A stretch of 20,821 bases of DNA from a virus. A program made the translations under genes and the position numbers. Positions 7,346 through 14,717 of the stretch are shown one piece after another (position 1 is the stretch's first letter; each line of letters begins with the position of its first letter). Location: the IMG/VR virus record IMGVR_UViG_3300045778_000051, positions 1 to 20,821 of that record. One strand, 5' to 3'. A model generated the notes under the pieces. The model saw only the letters and a program-made list of their open reading frames with translations. It did not search any database and was not told the DNA's origin.

Positions 7346-7423
7346 TCCTGCGGCTCCTCGAAAGAGGCACCGAAGTTGCGCCCGTACATGGTGCGATGAG
7401 CCGATAAACGGGCAGTCGCAGGA
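7346..7423 (+). ncRNA. Potential pseudoknotted structured RNA element
   Basis: In the 110-base gap between the RyR gene and the next gene, five complementary segments fit one fold. P1 is TCCTGCG (7346-7352) with CGCAGGA (7417-7423). P2 is GCTC (7353-7356) with GAGC (7398-7401), extendable to CGGCTC/GAGCCG by competing with P1. A GAAA-loop hairpin is CTC (7357-7359) with GAG (7364-7366). A second hairpin is GCACC (7367-7371) with GGTGC (7390-7394). The loop of that hairpin, GCCCGT (7380-7385), can pair with ACGGGC (7408-7413), making a pseudoknot. It could be a cis-regulatory leader of the 7453 gene, a self-cleaving ribozyme or a processed RNA. I recognise no conserved family core. This is manual pairing, without energy or covariation support. 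Confidence 0.45.
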
Positions 7424-7452
7424 ATTGAATCACTGAACCACCGGGAGAAAGA

Positions 7453-8286
7453 ATGTCCGAATCGAAACGAGGATCGAACGGCGGGAACGCACGGGCCGAG
7501 AAACTGACGAAAGAGCAGCGTAGCACGATTGCTAAGCAAGCGGCGGCGAAAAGGTGGGGTAAGCAAAAGGAAGAGATTGTTTTAATTGACACAGAGACTC
7601 AAGATGGTATAGATCGAAATAGAGAAGAAATAGGTAGGTCAAATTCAATCATTGATGCCATGAAAGAAAAAGTAAAATCAATATCTGGTTCTACTAGTCC
7701 AATCCCATTTATCTACAAAGAAGAGCCAAAGACACAACCAATTACTACTGTAGATTCTATTCCTTCTTCTCCACAGACGCTACGTGTGACTCCTGCGGAA
7801 AAGGGGAGGAAACGCGCCTCAAAGGAAAACCAAACAGTATCTAAAGTTTACAGACAAGCTCTTTCTACAGCGGAAAAAGAGTACGAAGAAACAGCGGAAA
7901 AACTAGCGTATCATGATGAAATGGCTGCACGTCTAAAAGCTAGAATGCCAAGGCTGATTCAAACCATAAAGGCGCTAGGAGGAACAATTGATCCTCAAGT
8001 AGCGATGCAATCGTATCCGACGCAATCATTTAATACGCCGATGCAAGATTTTACCGATCCGGCTAGGATGAATCAACCGTATCAACCAATACCGGCAATC
8101 GAGCAGAATCCTATTGATCCTGCTTTGTACAGGACAAACTCTAATCCATTACCAGGATTAGTACCTGCTGCTCAAAATGCTCCTATGGTTCCTAATACGT
8201 CAGTAGGGGGAGCGATGGATTTGGATTATTCTCCAGTGGAAGATGAAGGACCAAAACTGGCTAACATGGGTGGAGGGTGGGTGTAA
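7453..8286 (+). CDS. Unknown protein with basic GG-ARA N-terminus and disordered tail
   Basis: A 277-residue protein with GGGAGAAAG before the ATG. The N-terminal GGNARAEKLTKEQRSTIA followed by AAAKRWG is a short basic motif seen at the start of many phage and plasmid proteins, from memory, and may bind nucleic acid. Residues 40-130 are low complexity. A helical, coiled-coil-like region (about 130-185: YRQALSTAEKEYEETAEKLAYHDEMAARLKARM) is followed by a Pro/Asn/Gln-rich disordered tail. Base composition is higher in G+C over the first 100 bases than afterwards. It follows the structured RNA element, which may control it. Function unknown. Confidence 0.72.
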   Translation: MSESKRGSNGGNARAEKLTKEQRSTIAKQAAAKRWGKQKEEIVLIDTETQDGIDRNREEIGRSNSIIDAMKEKVKSISGSTSPIPFIYKEEPKTQPITTVDSIPSSPQTLRVTPAEKGRKRASKENQTVSKVYRQALSTAEKEYEETAEKLAYHDEMAARLKARMPRLIQTIKALGGTIDPQVAMQSYPTQSFNTPMQDFTDPARMNQPYQPIPAIEQNPIDPALYRTNSNPLPGLVPAAQNAPMVPNTSVGGAMDLDYSPVEDEGPKLANMGGGWV

Positions 8287-8438
8287 TGACAGATCAAGAG
8301 AAGAAATTGGAATGTGAGCGTATTTGCGGAGAGTCTGGTAAGCGTGGGATACACAAATCAGCACCAGTGATGTGTCCTGTACTTCTTGATTTGTGGAAGA
8401 ACCCTAATCGTAAAAACGACTATCAAGGGGTAAATTGA
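8286..8438 (+). CDS. Small Cys-containing protein
   Basis: A 50-residue reading frame whose ATG overlaps the preceding stop (TAATG) and whose stop overlaps the next start (TTGA). This perfect chain of overlaps is the main support that it is a gene. Cysteines at residues 10, 14 and 30 (C-E-R-I-C...C-P) could contribute to metal binding. It is otherwise charged and has no recognised domain. Confidence 0.6.
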   Translation: MTDQEKKLECERICGESGKRGIHKSAPVMCPVLLDLWKNPNRKNDYQGVN

Positions 8439-8638
8439 AGACCAAACTGGAAACGATGATCGAACTTGAGGATACCGTGCGTGCCGAGGTTAAGGCGCGT
8501 TATCCCGACATGGACGCTGATTGGGCGGTGAATCGGTACATGGATGCGATGTACAATGCCAGTAGGAAGACAGCGCAGTGCGTAGTTCCGATGATGGCAG
8601 AGGTTATTCGTTCGCAGATGGAACCAAAGGAGGCGTGA
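8435..8638 (+). CDS. Small unknown helical protein, TTG start
   Basis: A 67-residue, mostly helical protein (LEDTVRAEVKARYPDMDADWAVNRYMDAMYNASRK). The TTG at 8435 is preferred because AAGGGG sits four bases upstream and the start overlaps the preceding stop; the first ATG in frame (8456) has no SD. The 3' end carries AAAGGAGG, the SD of the following gene. Function unknown. Confidence 0.62.
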   Translation: MKTKLETMIELEDTVRAEVKARYPDMDADWAVNRYMDAMYNASRKTAQCVVPMMAEVIRSQMEPKEA

Positions 8639-9108
8639 TGATTGAAAGTTTAATAACACCAGAGCAAAGTGCGGCGATACAGCGCATGGAGGATAATAAA
8701 CCTCCACACTGGATATTTGGGAAAATAGCCAAGGAAATTCATCAAGAAGTTCCTGACGGGACAGATAAACCAGCATGGGGGCACGGTTCGTACAAGGTAA
8801 TTGGGAACATAGATGGATATTGCGAGTGGCAATTTGAACAAGGAATAGTCCCGTCCGATATAGACTTAACCAATATTCGTTATGTGATCTTTTGGAGGCA
8901 AGCAGTTCCTAACAAAAAAACAAAAGAAGTAAAAGCGTTTGCTTCATGGACGGGCGGAGGTGCGCAGAGTGTAGTTCCGGGACAAACGATAACGGTAGAT
9001 GATGGAAAATATATCACCATTGGAACTAGCAATGAAGAGATTGAGAGATTAGCGAAGGACGCTTTAATCAATCTTCAAAAAATGGTCAAGAAATACTATA
9101 AGGAGTAG
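8638..9108 (+). CDS. Unknown phage protein, 156 residues
   Basis: The start at 8638 overlaps the previous stop (TGATG) and is preceded by AAAGGAGG, one of the best SD sites in the window; an in-frame start at 8578 lies inside the previous gene. The protein has an N-terminal amphipathic region, aromatic-rich strands around GYCEWQFEQ and YVIFWRQAV, a glycine-rich SWTGGGAQS, and a basic C-terminal helix (ALINLQKMVKKYYKE). No known domain is recognised. Confidence 0.72.
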   Translation: MIESLITPEQSAAIQRMEDNKPPHWIFGKIAKEIHQEVPDGTDKPAWGHGSYKVIGNIDGYCEWQFEQGIVPSDIDLTNIRYVIFWRQAVPNKKTKEVKAFASWTGGGAQSVVPGQTITVDDGKYITIGTSNEEIERLAKDALINLQKMVKKYYKE

Positions 9109-9110
9109 AC

Positions 9111-9563
9111 ATGTACGAAGAACGTCTTGCATTTGCGTTTGAACGAATAGCTACAGCGTTGGAGAGTTTCAATGAAGAATTTCGACAAGCAGGAACTCGA
9201 TACTGGCCTCGACCAGGACAACAAAAAGAAGCCGTCCTCAGTCGCGTCCCAACCGAAGAAGATAAAATCCGAGAGCGGCAAGGATCAGGAGACAACACCC
9301 CCATTGACGAATGGCTCACCGACATTGGAGACCCAGAAGGTGACGCCGGAATTGTCGGAGAGCGAAGCCGACAATGGATCATCGACCATCCGCCAGAAAA
9401 AGCCAAAGTCGTTGATGCCAGTCCCAAAGCTGTCAGCGTTGGAGAGCAGGACACTTCAAGCGTTGAAGAGGTTGAAGGTAAAGCCGGAGGCGTTGCAGTC
9501 GTTACCGCAGATAACCCCAATGTTGAAAAAAAGTCTCAAAGGCGGACTAAGAACCGCTCTTGA
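9111..9563 (+). CDS. Overlapping gene: small helical protein with acidic disordered tail
   Basis: A 150-residue reading frame with AAGGAG before its ATG, two bases after the previous stop. Residues 1-25 form an amphipathic helix of a type often seen in phage proteins (EERLAFAFERIATALESFNEEF); the rest is acidic, Pro-rich and probably disordered. From 9172 to its stop it is overlapped out of frame, on the same strand, by the next gene, so almost 400 bases may encode two proteins. The strong SD and helix support expression of at least the N-terminus. No function recognised. Confidence 0.6.
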   Translation: MYEERLAFAFERIATALESFNEEFRQAGTRYWPRPGQQKEAVLSRVPTEEDKIRERQGSGDNTPIDEWLTDIGDPEGDAGIVGERSRQWIIDHPPEKAKVVDASPKAVSVGEQDTSSVEEVEGKAGGVAVVTADNPNVEKKSQRRTKNRS

Positions 9564-10062
9564 GGCTATGCGTTTTGCAACGAACGATGAAGTGGTAGCG
9601 GATTTTCTGAAGGTTTACGATAAGATTCCTGTTGGCGATAGGGACAGATTGCCGTGGGAAGCTATAATGATAAAAGCCAAAGTGAATCCGATATACTTAC
9701 TTGGGGCTATCCAGATGGCGGTGCAGACCTACAGTTGGAATAAGAGTAGATTCCTAGCGGTATCGAGTCATCCTGAGATCACAAAGAATAGAATCAAGTT
9801 CGCAAAGATGGCTGGAGGCGTAAAGGATAGAGAGGCGTTGGATATAGTCAACGGATTTTTGCAATCGCCGAAAGGACCAACATTTATTGGCAAGCAGGTT
9901 GCAGTATTTGGAGGTAACGGTGGTGGTCAGAATAACAATGGTGGCGGTAATGTAGTGGACGCGGAAGTAGATGGGGATGATGGGTTTGAGAATCTGTTTC
10001 CTAGTCCGAATGAGATACAAGACAAACTTGTTCCGATTAGACAAAGATTGTTGGAGGGGTGA
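9172..10062 (+). CDS. Terminase-small-subunit-like DNA packaging protein (tentative)
   Basis: A 296-residue protein starting inside the preceding gene in a different frame, with GGAGAG five bases before its ATG. Residues 1-130 (the overlap) are Lys/Ser/Pro/Glu-rich and probably disordered. From about 130 there is a folded helical domain: LRTALEAMRFATNDEVVADFLKVYDK, a helix-turn-helix-like LPWEAIMIKAKVNPIYLLGAIQMAV, then IKFAKMAGGVKDREALDIVNGFL and a PKGPTFIGKQ motif. A Gly/Asn-rich linker and acidic tail follow. The helix-turn-helix, the PKGPTFIG-type motif and the position just upstream of the large terminase suggest the small terminase subunit, which recognises phage DNA. The assignment rests on context and weak motif memory. 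Confidence 0.6.
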   Translation: MKNFDKQELDTGLDQDNKKKPSSVASQPKKIKSESGKDQETTPPLTNGSPTLETQKVTPELSESEADNGSSTIRQKKPKSLMPVPKLSALESRTLQALKRLKVKPEALQSLPQITPMLKKSLKGGLRTALEAMRFATNDEVVADFLKVYDKIPVGDRDRLPWEAIMIKAKVNPIYLLGAIQMAVQTYSWNKSRFLAVSSHPEITKNRIKFAKMAGGVKDREALDIVNGFLQSPKGPTFIGKQVAVFGGNGGGQNNNGGGNVVDAEVDGDDGFENLFPSPNEIQDKLVPIRQRLLEG

Positions 10063-10308
10063 TTGATTAGGTTTATTGACCTTGGAAAACAGATAGCCAC
10101 AGACCCGCACGATCCTGAATGGTCGCGGGAATTTGCTTTTTACGATACTTTGGAAGCTCATTTTATTTCTTTTGATAACCGGCAAATCTTTGATTCGGTT
10201 GATGATTTGAAGGACTGTCTGGACGATAACGAGGTCGCATACGGGAGACGGATACTAGGGTTGCTGCCGTCGTGGGTGCCGAAAAGCACTAGGAGTTTGG
10301 TGAGGTAG
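10063..10308 (+). CDS. Small unknown protein upstream of terminase
   Basis: An 81-residue protein starting at a TTG directly after the previous stop, with GGAGGGG three bases upstream. It is acidic in the middle (FDSVDDLKDCLDDNE) and ends in a basic stretch after LGLLPSWVPK. It lies in the same frame as the large terminase, separated by its single TAG and 69 open bases (see findings). No domain recognised. Confidence 0.62.
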   Translation: MIRFIDLGKQIATDPHDPEWSREFAFYDTLEAHFISFDNRQIFDSVDDLKDCLDDNEVAYGRRILGLLPSWVPKSTRSLVR

Positions 10309-10377
10309 ACTATCTATAGCCAGAAGATTATCGAGCAAAATATCTCATTCTATGAATCACAGAATGGTATTGAACTC

Positions 10378-12462
10378 GTGCGTCACACGTTTCCAGAAGT
10401 TCAGGAATTTTCAGAATACGTAAAAAACATAACGAAAATAGGAAGTAACTCTAAGGGTTCATGGATTGAATCTGTTGCTTCTATAACTCAAAAGAGACGG
10501 GAAGAAATACGTCGTTGGATTCTAAACGAGCAGGTTCTCTGTGGTTTAAGCTACCATTACTGGCGTGACAATTATGCTTATGTGACAGACGAGGGTGGAA
10601 ATATAGTAAAGTTCCAAAATCGTAAGTCACAAGACGTATTTGATTCGGTTGTTGCTGATTTAGAGGAACAACAGGCTGGTATTCAGATTATCTGCTTGAA
10701 GGCCAGGCAGGTCGGGATCACGACACTCGTAGCATTGTATTTTAATCATAAAATGCTTTTCGTTCCAAACACTCTTTCTGTAATGGCATCAGTACAAGCA
10801 TCGAAATCAGCCGAAATTGAGATCAAATTCGATACATCTTACGAAAAGTGTCCGTTTTGGCTAGTTCCTAATATATCTTCAAAAAGAAAGTTTAGCAACG
10901 GATCGCGCCTTATGGTTGAGTCTGGTATGCAACCGAAGGGTATCGCGCAAGGACAAACACCGCAGAATATTTTGATCTCGGAGATTGGTATCATCCCTAA
11001 TCCTCATAACGTAATTGAGGAAGGACTGCTTCCTGCTACGCACGCGAATAAGAACTTGTTTATGGTGTTTGAGGGAACTGGTTCAGGAAACGTAGGATGG
11101 TTTCCTGATTTCTGGAAGTCACAAAAATTAAAAATGGCGACAGGAACAGGAAGAATGTGTCCTGTATTTATATCGTGGCCTTTGGCAACAGATATGTATC
11201 CTCAAGCAGACTGGATACGAGCGCATCCTGTACCACCAGGATTCTACGAAAGAAGAATGGATGCTACCAGAGCGCATATTACTAGATGTGAATCTTACAT
11301 CCGTAACACTCCGTATCTGGCAAAGGTGGTAGGTGCAGATTATCGAGTACCTATTGAACAGCAGTATTGGTGGGAGTTAGAGTACGACCAAGCGCGTGAA
11401 AGACACTCTCTACAGCAACACGCGGCACGTTTACCAGCGGATGACTTTGAGGCTCTTACTGGAGTCCATGATAGTGTCTTTGACTTAGAGACAATCATGG
11501 AGTTGGAAGACGATATTTATGAGGTTAGGACAGGAGGAGAAAAGGTTCGCAGGAATCAATACCAAGTCTATGCAATCACAGGACACTCTATTTTAGAGGA
11601 GTTTGAGCCAAGAGAATCAGATATTGATTTTAATAAGGAAGTAATTCATCTAACACACAAAAACAATCGTGATGAGCGTTATGATTGGGAACTTGTACCT
11701 TTGCTTCCGATAGATGAGGAAACGGAAGCAAATACGTTTGATAAACTCCTAGTATATGAGCCTCCGATAAAAGGTGCAACGTATAGCTGCGGAGTAGATA
11801 CAGCGCATGGATTAGGAAACGAGGATGAGGACCGATTCTGTGCGTCTATGACTAGGGTATCTACAGGATCAAGTGTGGATATGCAATGCGCAGAGCTTAC
11901 GGCTAATCGTTTTAGCCCCGCTCAGGCAGTACCATTCCTAGCGGCAATGGCGTCGTGGTACGGACAGATTTCAGGTCATTATAGAGGAGTAAAGTTTTCG
12001 ATTGAGCAGGTGGAAGGACCGGGAGATACTTGTCAGAACCAGTTAAAAATTATGGGTTTCAACTACCACCACACCCCCGGAAGACTTGACGGAAAGAAGG
12101 TAAAGGATGAGAATAAGCATAGGGAAGGTTGGTACTCGAATAGGACAACAGTTCCTATTTTAATGGATAGGTTTGTTGAGGCTGTTAACGGTGGTTGGTA
12201 TGTTCCTATGTCGAAGTGGTTGATAGAGGAGTTAAAAACTCTTGAGCGTAGATCGAATGATGGTGGACGTGACAAGATGATTCACCAACAAAACAAGCAT
12301 GACGATAGGATACGTGCCGCAGCGCAAAGCTATTTGAACTGCCACACATACGATGATTTATCGGCACGGTCACAGAGACGGTACGCACAGCCGAGTAGGA
12401 AGAAGTCAGACCCAAACAAGGGTCGCTGTATGAGTAACGCATTTTCAGTGGGAGAGTGGTAA
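10378..12462 (+). CDS. terL: Terminase large subunit
   Basis: A 694-residue packaging motor and nuclease that would drive DNA into the procapsid and cut concatemers. The ATPase half shows an unusual Walker A KARQVGIT (108-115), Walker B-like ILISE (198-202) and a coupling motif around FEGTGSG (231-237). The nuclease half shows three acidic positions typical of the RNase H-like fold: D474 in GVDTAHG, E543 in SIEQVEG and D642/D643 in HDDRIRA. The start is uncertain: the GTG at 10378 is the only usual start codon upstream of the ATPase but has no good SD, and the frame is open for 69 bases upstream to a TAG. The gene is followed one base after its stop by the next ATG. The portal gene lies 5 kb downstream, not adjacent. 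Confidence 0.92.
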   Translation: MRHTFPEVQEFSEYVKNITKIGSNSKGSWIESVASITQKRREEIRRWILNEQVLCGLSYHYWRDNYAYVTDEGGNIVKFQNRKSQDVFDSVVADLEEQQAGIQIICLKARQVGITTLVALYFNHKMLFVPNTLSVMASVQASKSAEIEIKFDTSYEKCPFWLVPNISSKRKFSNGSRLMVESGMQPKGIAQGQTPQNILISEIGIIPNPHNVIEEGLLPATHANKNLFMVFEGTGSGNVGWFPDFWKSQKLKMATGTGRMCPVFISWPLATDMYPQADWIRAHPVPPGFYERRMDATRAHITRCESYIRNTPYLAKVVGADYRVPIEQQYWWELEYDQARERHSLQQHAARLPADDFEALTGVHDSVFDLETIMELEDDIYEVRTGGEKVRRNQYQVYAITGHSILEEFEPRESDIDFNKEVIHLTHKNNRDERYDWELVPLLPIDEETEANTFDKLLVYEPPIKGATYSCGVDTAHGLGNEDEDRFCASMTRVSTGSSVDMQCAELTANRFSPAQAVPFLAAMASWYGQISGHYRGVKFSIEQVEGPGDTCQNQLKIMGFNYHHTPGRLDGKKVKDENKHREGWYSNRTTVPILMDRFVEAVNGGWYVPMSKWLIEELKTLERRSNDGGRDKMIHQQNKHDDRIRAAAQSYLNCHTYDDLSARSQRRYAQPSRKKSDPNKGRCMSNAFSVGEW

Positions 12463-12463
12463 C

Positions 12464-12700
12464 ATGAGAATAATGTTGACAACAATGAAAACAGAAAAAA
12501 GAGAAGACGTTCTCCAACGGAGTTATCGTGAGCAAGAGAAAGAGGATCGGGCGGAATCTGCTCGTAGGGAAGATATTCAAGACGAGCGTGCGATATGGTC
12601 TAATGTTTTGCAGTCACAGTTAGAACAAGGAAAAAGATTAGACGATGCTACCTTTGATGCAGACGAAGCGTTAAAGTCATATCGTGAAAGGTTTCAATAG
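12464..12700 (+). CDS. Small charged coiled-coil-like protein
   Basis: A 78-residue, highly charged protein (REQEKEDRAESARREDIQDERA) likely to form a single long helix or coiled coil. GGGAGAG lies seven bases before the ATG. In-frame ATGs at 12473 and 12485 are possible alternatives. It follows the terminase by one base and is probably cotranscribed. Function unknown. Confidence 0.65.
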   Translation: MRIMLTTMKTEKREDVLQRSYREQEKEDRAESARREDIQDERAIWSNVLQSQLEQGKRLDDATFDADEALKSYRERFQ

Positions 12701-12712
12701 AGGGAGGGGTAA

Positions 12713-12982
12713 ATGAACCATGAAGTATTGATACTTTGTTTCACTCTTGCGACAATACCTATTCTGTGGCTTAGTATGAGTTGGATTAAATCTCCAATCA
12801 TGGACGATGCCTTCTGGAAACGCCGCGAGGAAGCGCATTTTAAGAGGATCATGGCTGGTCTTCCGTATAGCGTTCATCTGTGGAAGAAATTGTTTGAATC
12901 TGTTCGTGATAACAAGCCGGAACATGAGCAGAATAAGTGCGCACAAGATGTTTACGACTACCTGAGACTCTTGGCACAATAA
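12713..12982 (+). CDS. Small single-pass membrane protein
   Basis: An 89-residue protein with one hydrophobic segment at residues 5-25 (VLILCFTLATIPILWLSM) followed by a soluble charged domain. GGGAGGGG precedes the ATG. There is no lipobox or clear signal-peptidase site, so it is probably a membrane-anchored protein with a cytoplasmic C-terminus. A holin or spanin role cannot be argued, because no endolysin gene is nearby. Function unknown. Confidence 0.68.
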   Translation: MNHEVLILCFTLATIPILWLSMSWIKSPIMDDAFWKRREEAHFKRIMAGLPYSVHLWKKLFESVRDNKPEHEQNKCAQDVYDYLRLLAQ

Positions 12983-12993
12983 CGGGAGGGGAA

Positions 12994-13320
12994 ATGGATA
13001 CAGCTACAGAGCTAGAACAATGGCTCCGCAAAGAAGCGCAAGAGAAGACTAAATACGCTGAATCTCGAAAGAGTGCTGCATTAGCATTCACATCTGAAAC
13101 TTCTGATGCAGATCGAAAAGCGGCTCATCAAATGGCACAGCAAATAATGGGCCGAAAGTTCCCGATGCAGAGCAGGACAGAGGAAGAAAAAAGCAATCGT
13201 ATTCAGATACGGATCGCTGCAAAGCTAGAGCAAGAGGCGGCAATGCTTTTGCGGTTTGCAGATTTTGTAGCGGGGAGGAACAATGGGAATCATCCAGTGG
13301 TGGAACGACAGGAATCGTAG
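12994..13320 (+). CDS. Unknown helical protein, 108 residues
   Basis: The start at 12994 has GGGAGGGG three bases upstream, matching the SD of the preceding gene; an in-frame start at 12937 lies within that gene. The protein is helical and charged throughout, with AELEQ-type heptad-like stretches (LEQWLRKEAQEKTKYAESRKSAALAF and RIAAKLEQEAAMLLRFADFV). Its 3' end overlaps the next gene by 38 bases and carries that gene's SD. No domain recognised. Confidence 0.68.
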   Translation: MDTATELEQWLRKEAQEKTKYAESRKSAALAFTSETSDADRKAAHQMAQQIMGRKFPMQSRTEEEKSNRIQIRIAAKLEQEAAMLLRFADFVAGRNNGNHPVVERQES

Positions 13321-13546
13321 TGACGAGCCTGTAGAGATAGCGGCTAAACCATCTGAGATAGTGCAGGAACAGAGCGATTACGACCGTGTGTATAAGTACG
13401 GTGCTGACGGCGGACACATCGTTGATTTGACGAATAATCCTAGGAAAGAAAACGATGGTTTTGTGCCAGACCGCGAATTGCTAACTCCGTACAATCGGGC
13501 GCATCAAGGGACGCGAGACGGAATTAACTCGTTGATGAGGAGATAG
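13283..13546 (+). CDS. Small unknown protein, 87 residues
   Basis: GGGGAGG precedes the ATG, which lies inside the preceding gene. The protein starts with an aromatic patch (IIQWWNDRNR), is acidic in the middle, and ends with a basic NRAHQGTRDGINSLMRR. No recognised domain. It is part of the overlapping post-terminase gene chain. Confidence 0.64.
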   Translation: MGIIQWWNDRNRSDEPVEIAAKPSEIVQEQSDYDRVYKYGADGGHIVDLTNNPRKENDGFVPDRELLTPYNRAHQGTRDGINSLMRR

Positions 13547-13548
13547 GT

Positions 13549-14037
13549 TTGAATCACCCAGTCGATGAAAGTGGCGGTGGATATGCTTTCTCTCCAGACC
13601 CGATGGATGAGCCTCTATACTATCACGATGAGAAGTCCTTGAAAGAGGCAGAAGAAAGAATCCGTGTAGAGTTTCAAGAGAAAAAAGAGAAAGAGACACA
13701 AAGGAGACAGATGAGCGAAATTAAGATTGATGTACCAGGAACTCCGATATACGAGCGCGTTAAGAACGCAATGGGCGCGGTTACGATCACACGCGAAGAA
13801 GGCGACAGCATCATAGAATACGTCAGAGGTGCGATTCACGATAGCGAAGGATTAAAGGATTGCAAAGTGGATATTGTGGCTCTCACAGATAAACGTATGG
13901 CGGATTATAGTGATTGGATATGGGAGAACCTTGATAGAGCAAGTGTAGGAAAAGAGTTATTGCCACGTCTCGAATGGGATAAACCGGGCAGGAAACTATT
14001 CACATACGGTGATTTATCGAAACGAGGCAAGGCATGA
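13549..14037 (+). CDS. Unknown protein with a second strong internal start
   Basis: A 162-residue frame starting at a TTG with AGGAG six bases upstream, two bases after the previous stop. A second in-frame ATG at 13711 has AAAGGAG four bases upstream and would give a separate 108-residue product. The unique N-terminal 54 residues are low complexity and very rich in Glu, Lys and Arg near their end. The common C-terminal region has a compact domain with IDVPGTPIYERVKNAMGAVTITREEGDSIIEYVRGAI and a later WDKPGRKLFTYG. The family is not recognised. The next gene overlaps the stop by ATGA. Confidence 0.68.
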   Translation: MNHPVDESGGGYAFSPDPMDEPLYYHDEKSLKEAEERIRVEFQEKKEKETQRRQMSEIKIDVPGTPIYERVKNAMGAVTITREEGDSIIEYVRGAIHDSEGLKDCKVDIVALTDKRMADYSDWIWENLDRASVGKELLPRLEWDKPGRKLFTYGDLSKRGKA

Positions 14038-14717
14038 AATCTATAAAACTCACCAAGCGACTCAACGAACACGAGAACTGTCTCATTCTCTGGACACCAT
14101 GGACCACGGTAGTGTGGGATCGTGGTTCTATCCAGTGTAGAGGTACGGACGAATTCGAGTTGGTAATTAAGTATCGTGCTTGGGGGCCGATCTTCTACTT
14201 TGGCAACCGGGATATTGAGAAACTAGGAGAACGGTCCAAGTTCGACAGTTTCCAGTGGACTAGGATTCAACCTCGTTATGCAGAATCAAGAGCGCGTAGG
14301 ATAAGCGATAGGGACTATTTCGAGAATAAAGAGCAACTGGTAAGGCAGAGGAAGAGAAAAAATCCAGCGGATATGACGTATCCAGAGCGTCATGCGGCGA
14401 CGTTGGAAGTCATCAGCAAGATGAAATTCAGTGATAATTTCATGCACCTGATGACGACTCCGTATGGTAAACTTGCATTGGAGCGCGGGGAAGAATGTAA
14501 GGATGATGCGACAGGTGAACTCTTGACAGAAGATATGTACGCAAGGGACAAGGAAAAGAACCTGCGTATAGCACCGAGAACTGGAGGCGGTCTTTTAGGA
14601 TTTAAGAGAGCGGAGAACGGCGAAGGGTACGGAACTATTCGTAGAGTTCCAGCTATAGAAACTATGGAAATAACAAGCGGTCAATCGGAGATACTTCAAC
14701 TGGAGGACGGTCAATGA
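14034..14717 (+). CDS. Unknown phage protein, 227 residues
   Basis: The start overlaps the previous stop by ATGA, with GAGGCAAGG upstream. The N-terminal 75 residues look like beta strands rich in Trp and Phe (CLILWTPWTTVVWDRG, YRAWGPIFYFGNRD); the middle is basic (LVRQRKRKNPADMTYPERHA); the C-terminal part is acidic with Gly-rich GGGLLGFKRAENGEGYG. I do not recognise a domain. Confidence 0.68.
   Translation: MKSIKLTKRLNEHENCLILWTPWTTVVWDRGSIQCRGTDEFELVIKYRAWGPIFYFGNRDIEKLGERSKFDSFQWTRIQPRYAESRARRISDRDYFENKEQLVRQRKRKNPADMTYPERHAATLEVISKMKFSDNFMHLMTTPYGKLALERGEECKDDATGELLTEDMYARDKEKNLRIAPRTGGGLLGFKRAENGEGYGTIRRVPAIETMEITSGQSEILQLEDGQ

Noticed and set aside
7346-7423. Assigning the RNA to twister, HDV-like, hammerhead or fluoride families
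   Set aside because: The order of helices or the conserved core bases of each class do not match by hand comparison.
9086-9520. A 144-residue - strand frame over the overlapping gene pair
   Set aside because: Composition mirrors the opposite strand; two + strand genes with good SD sites already cover it.
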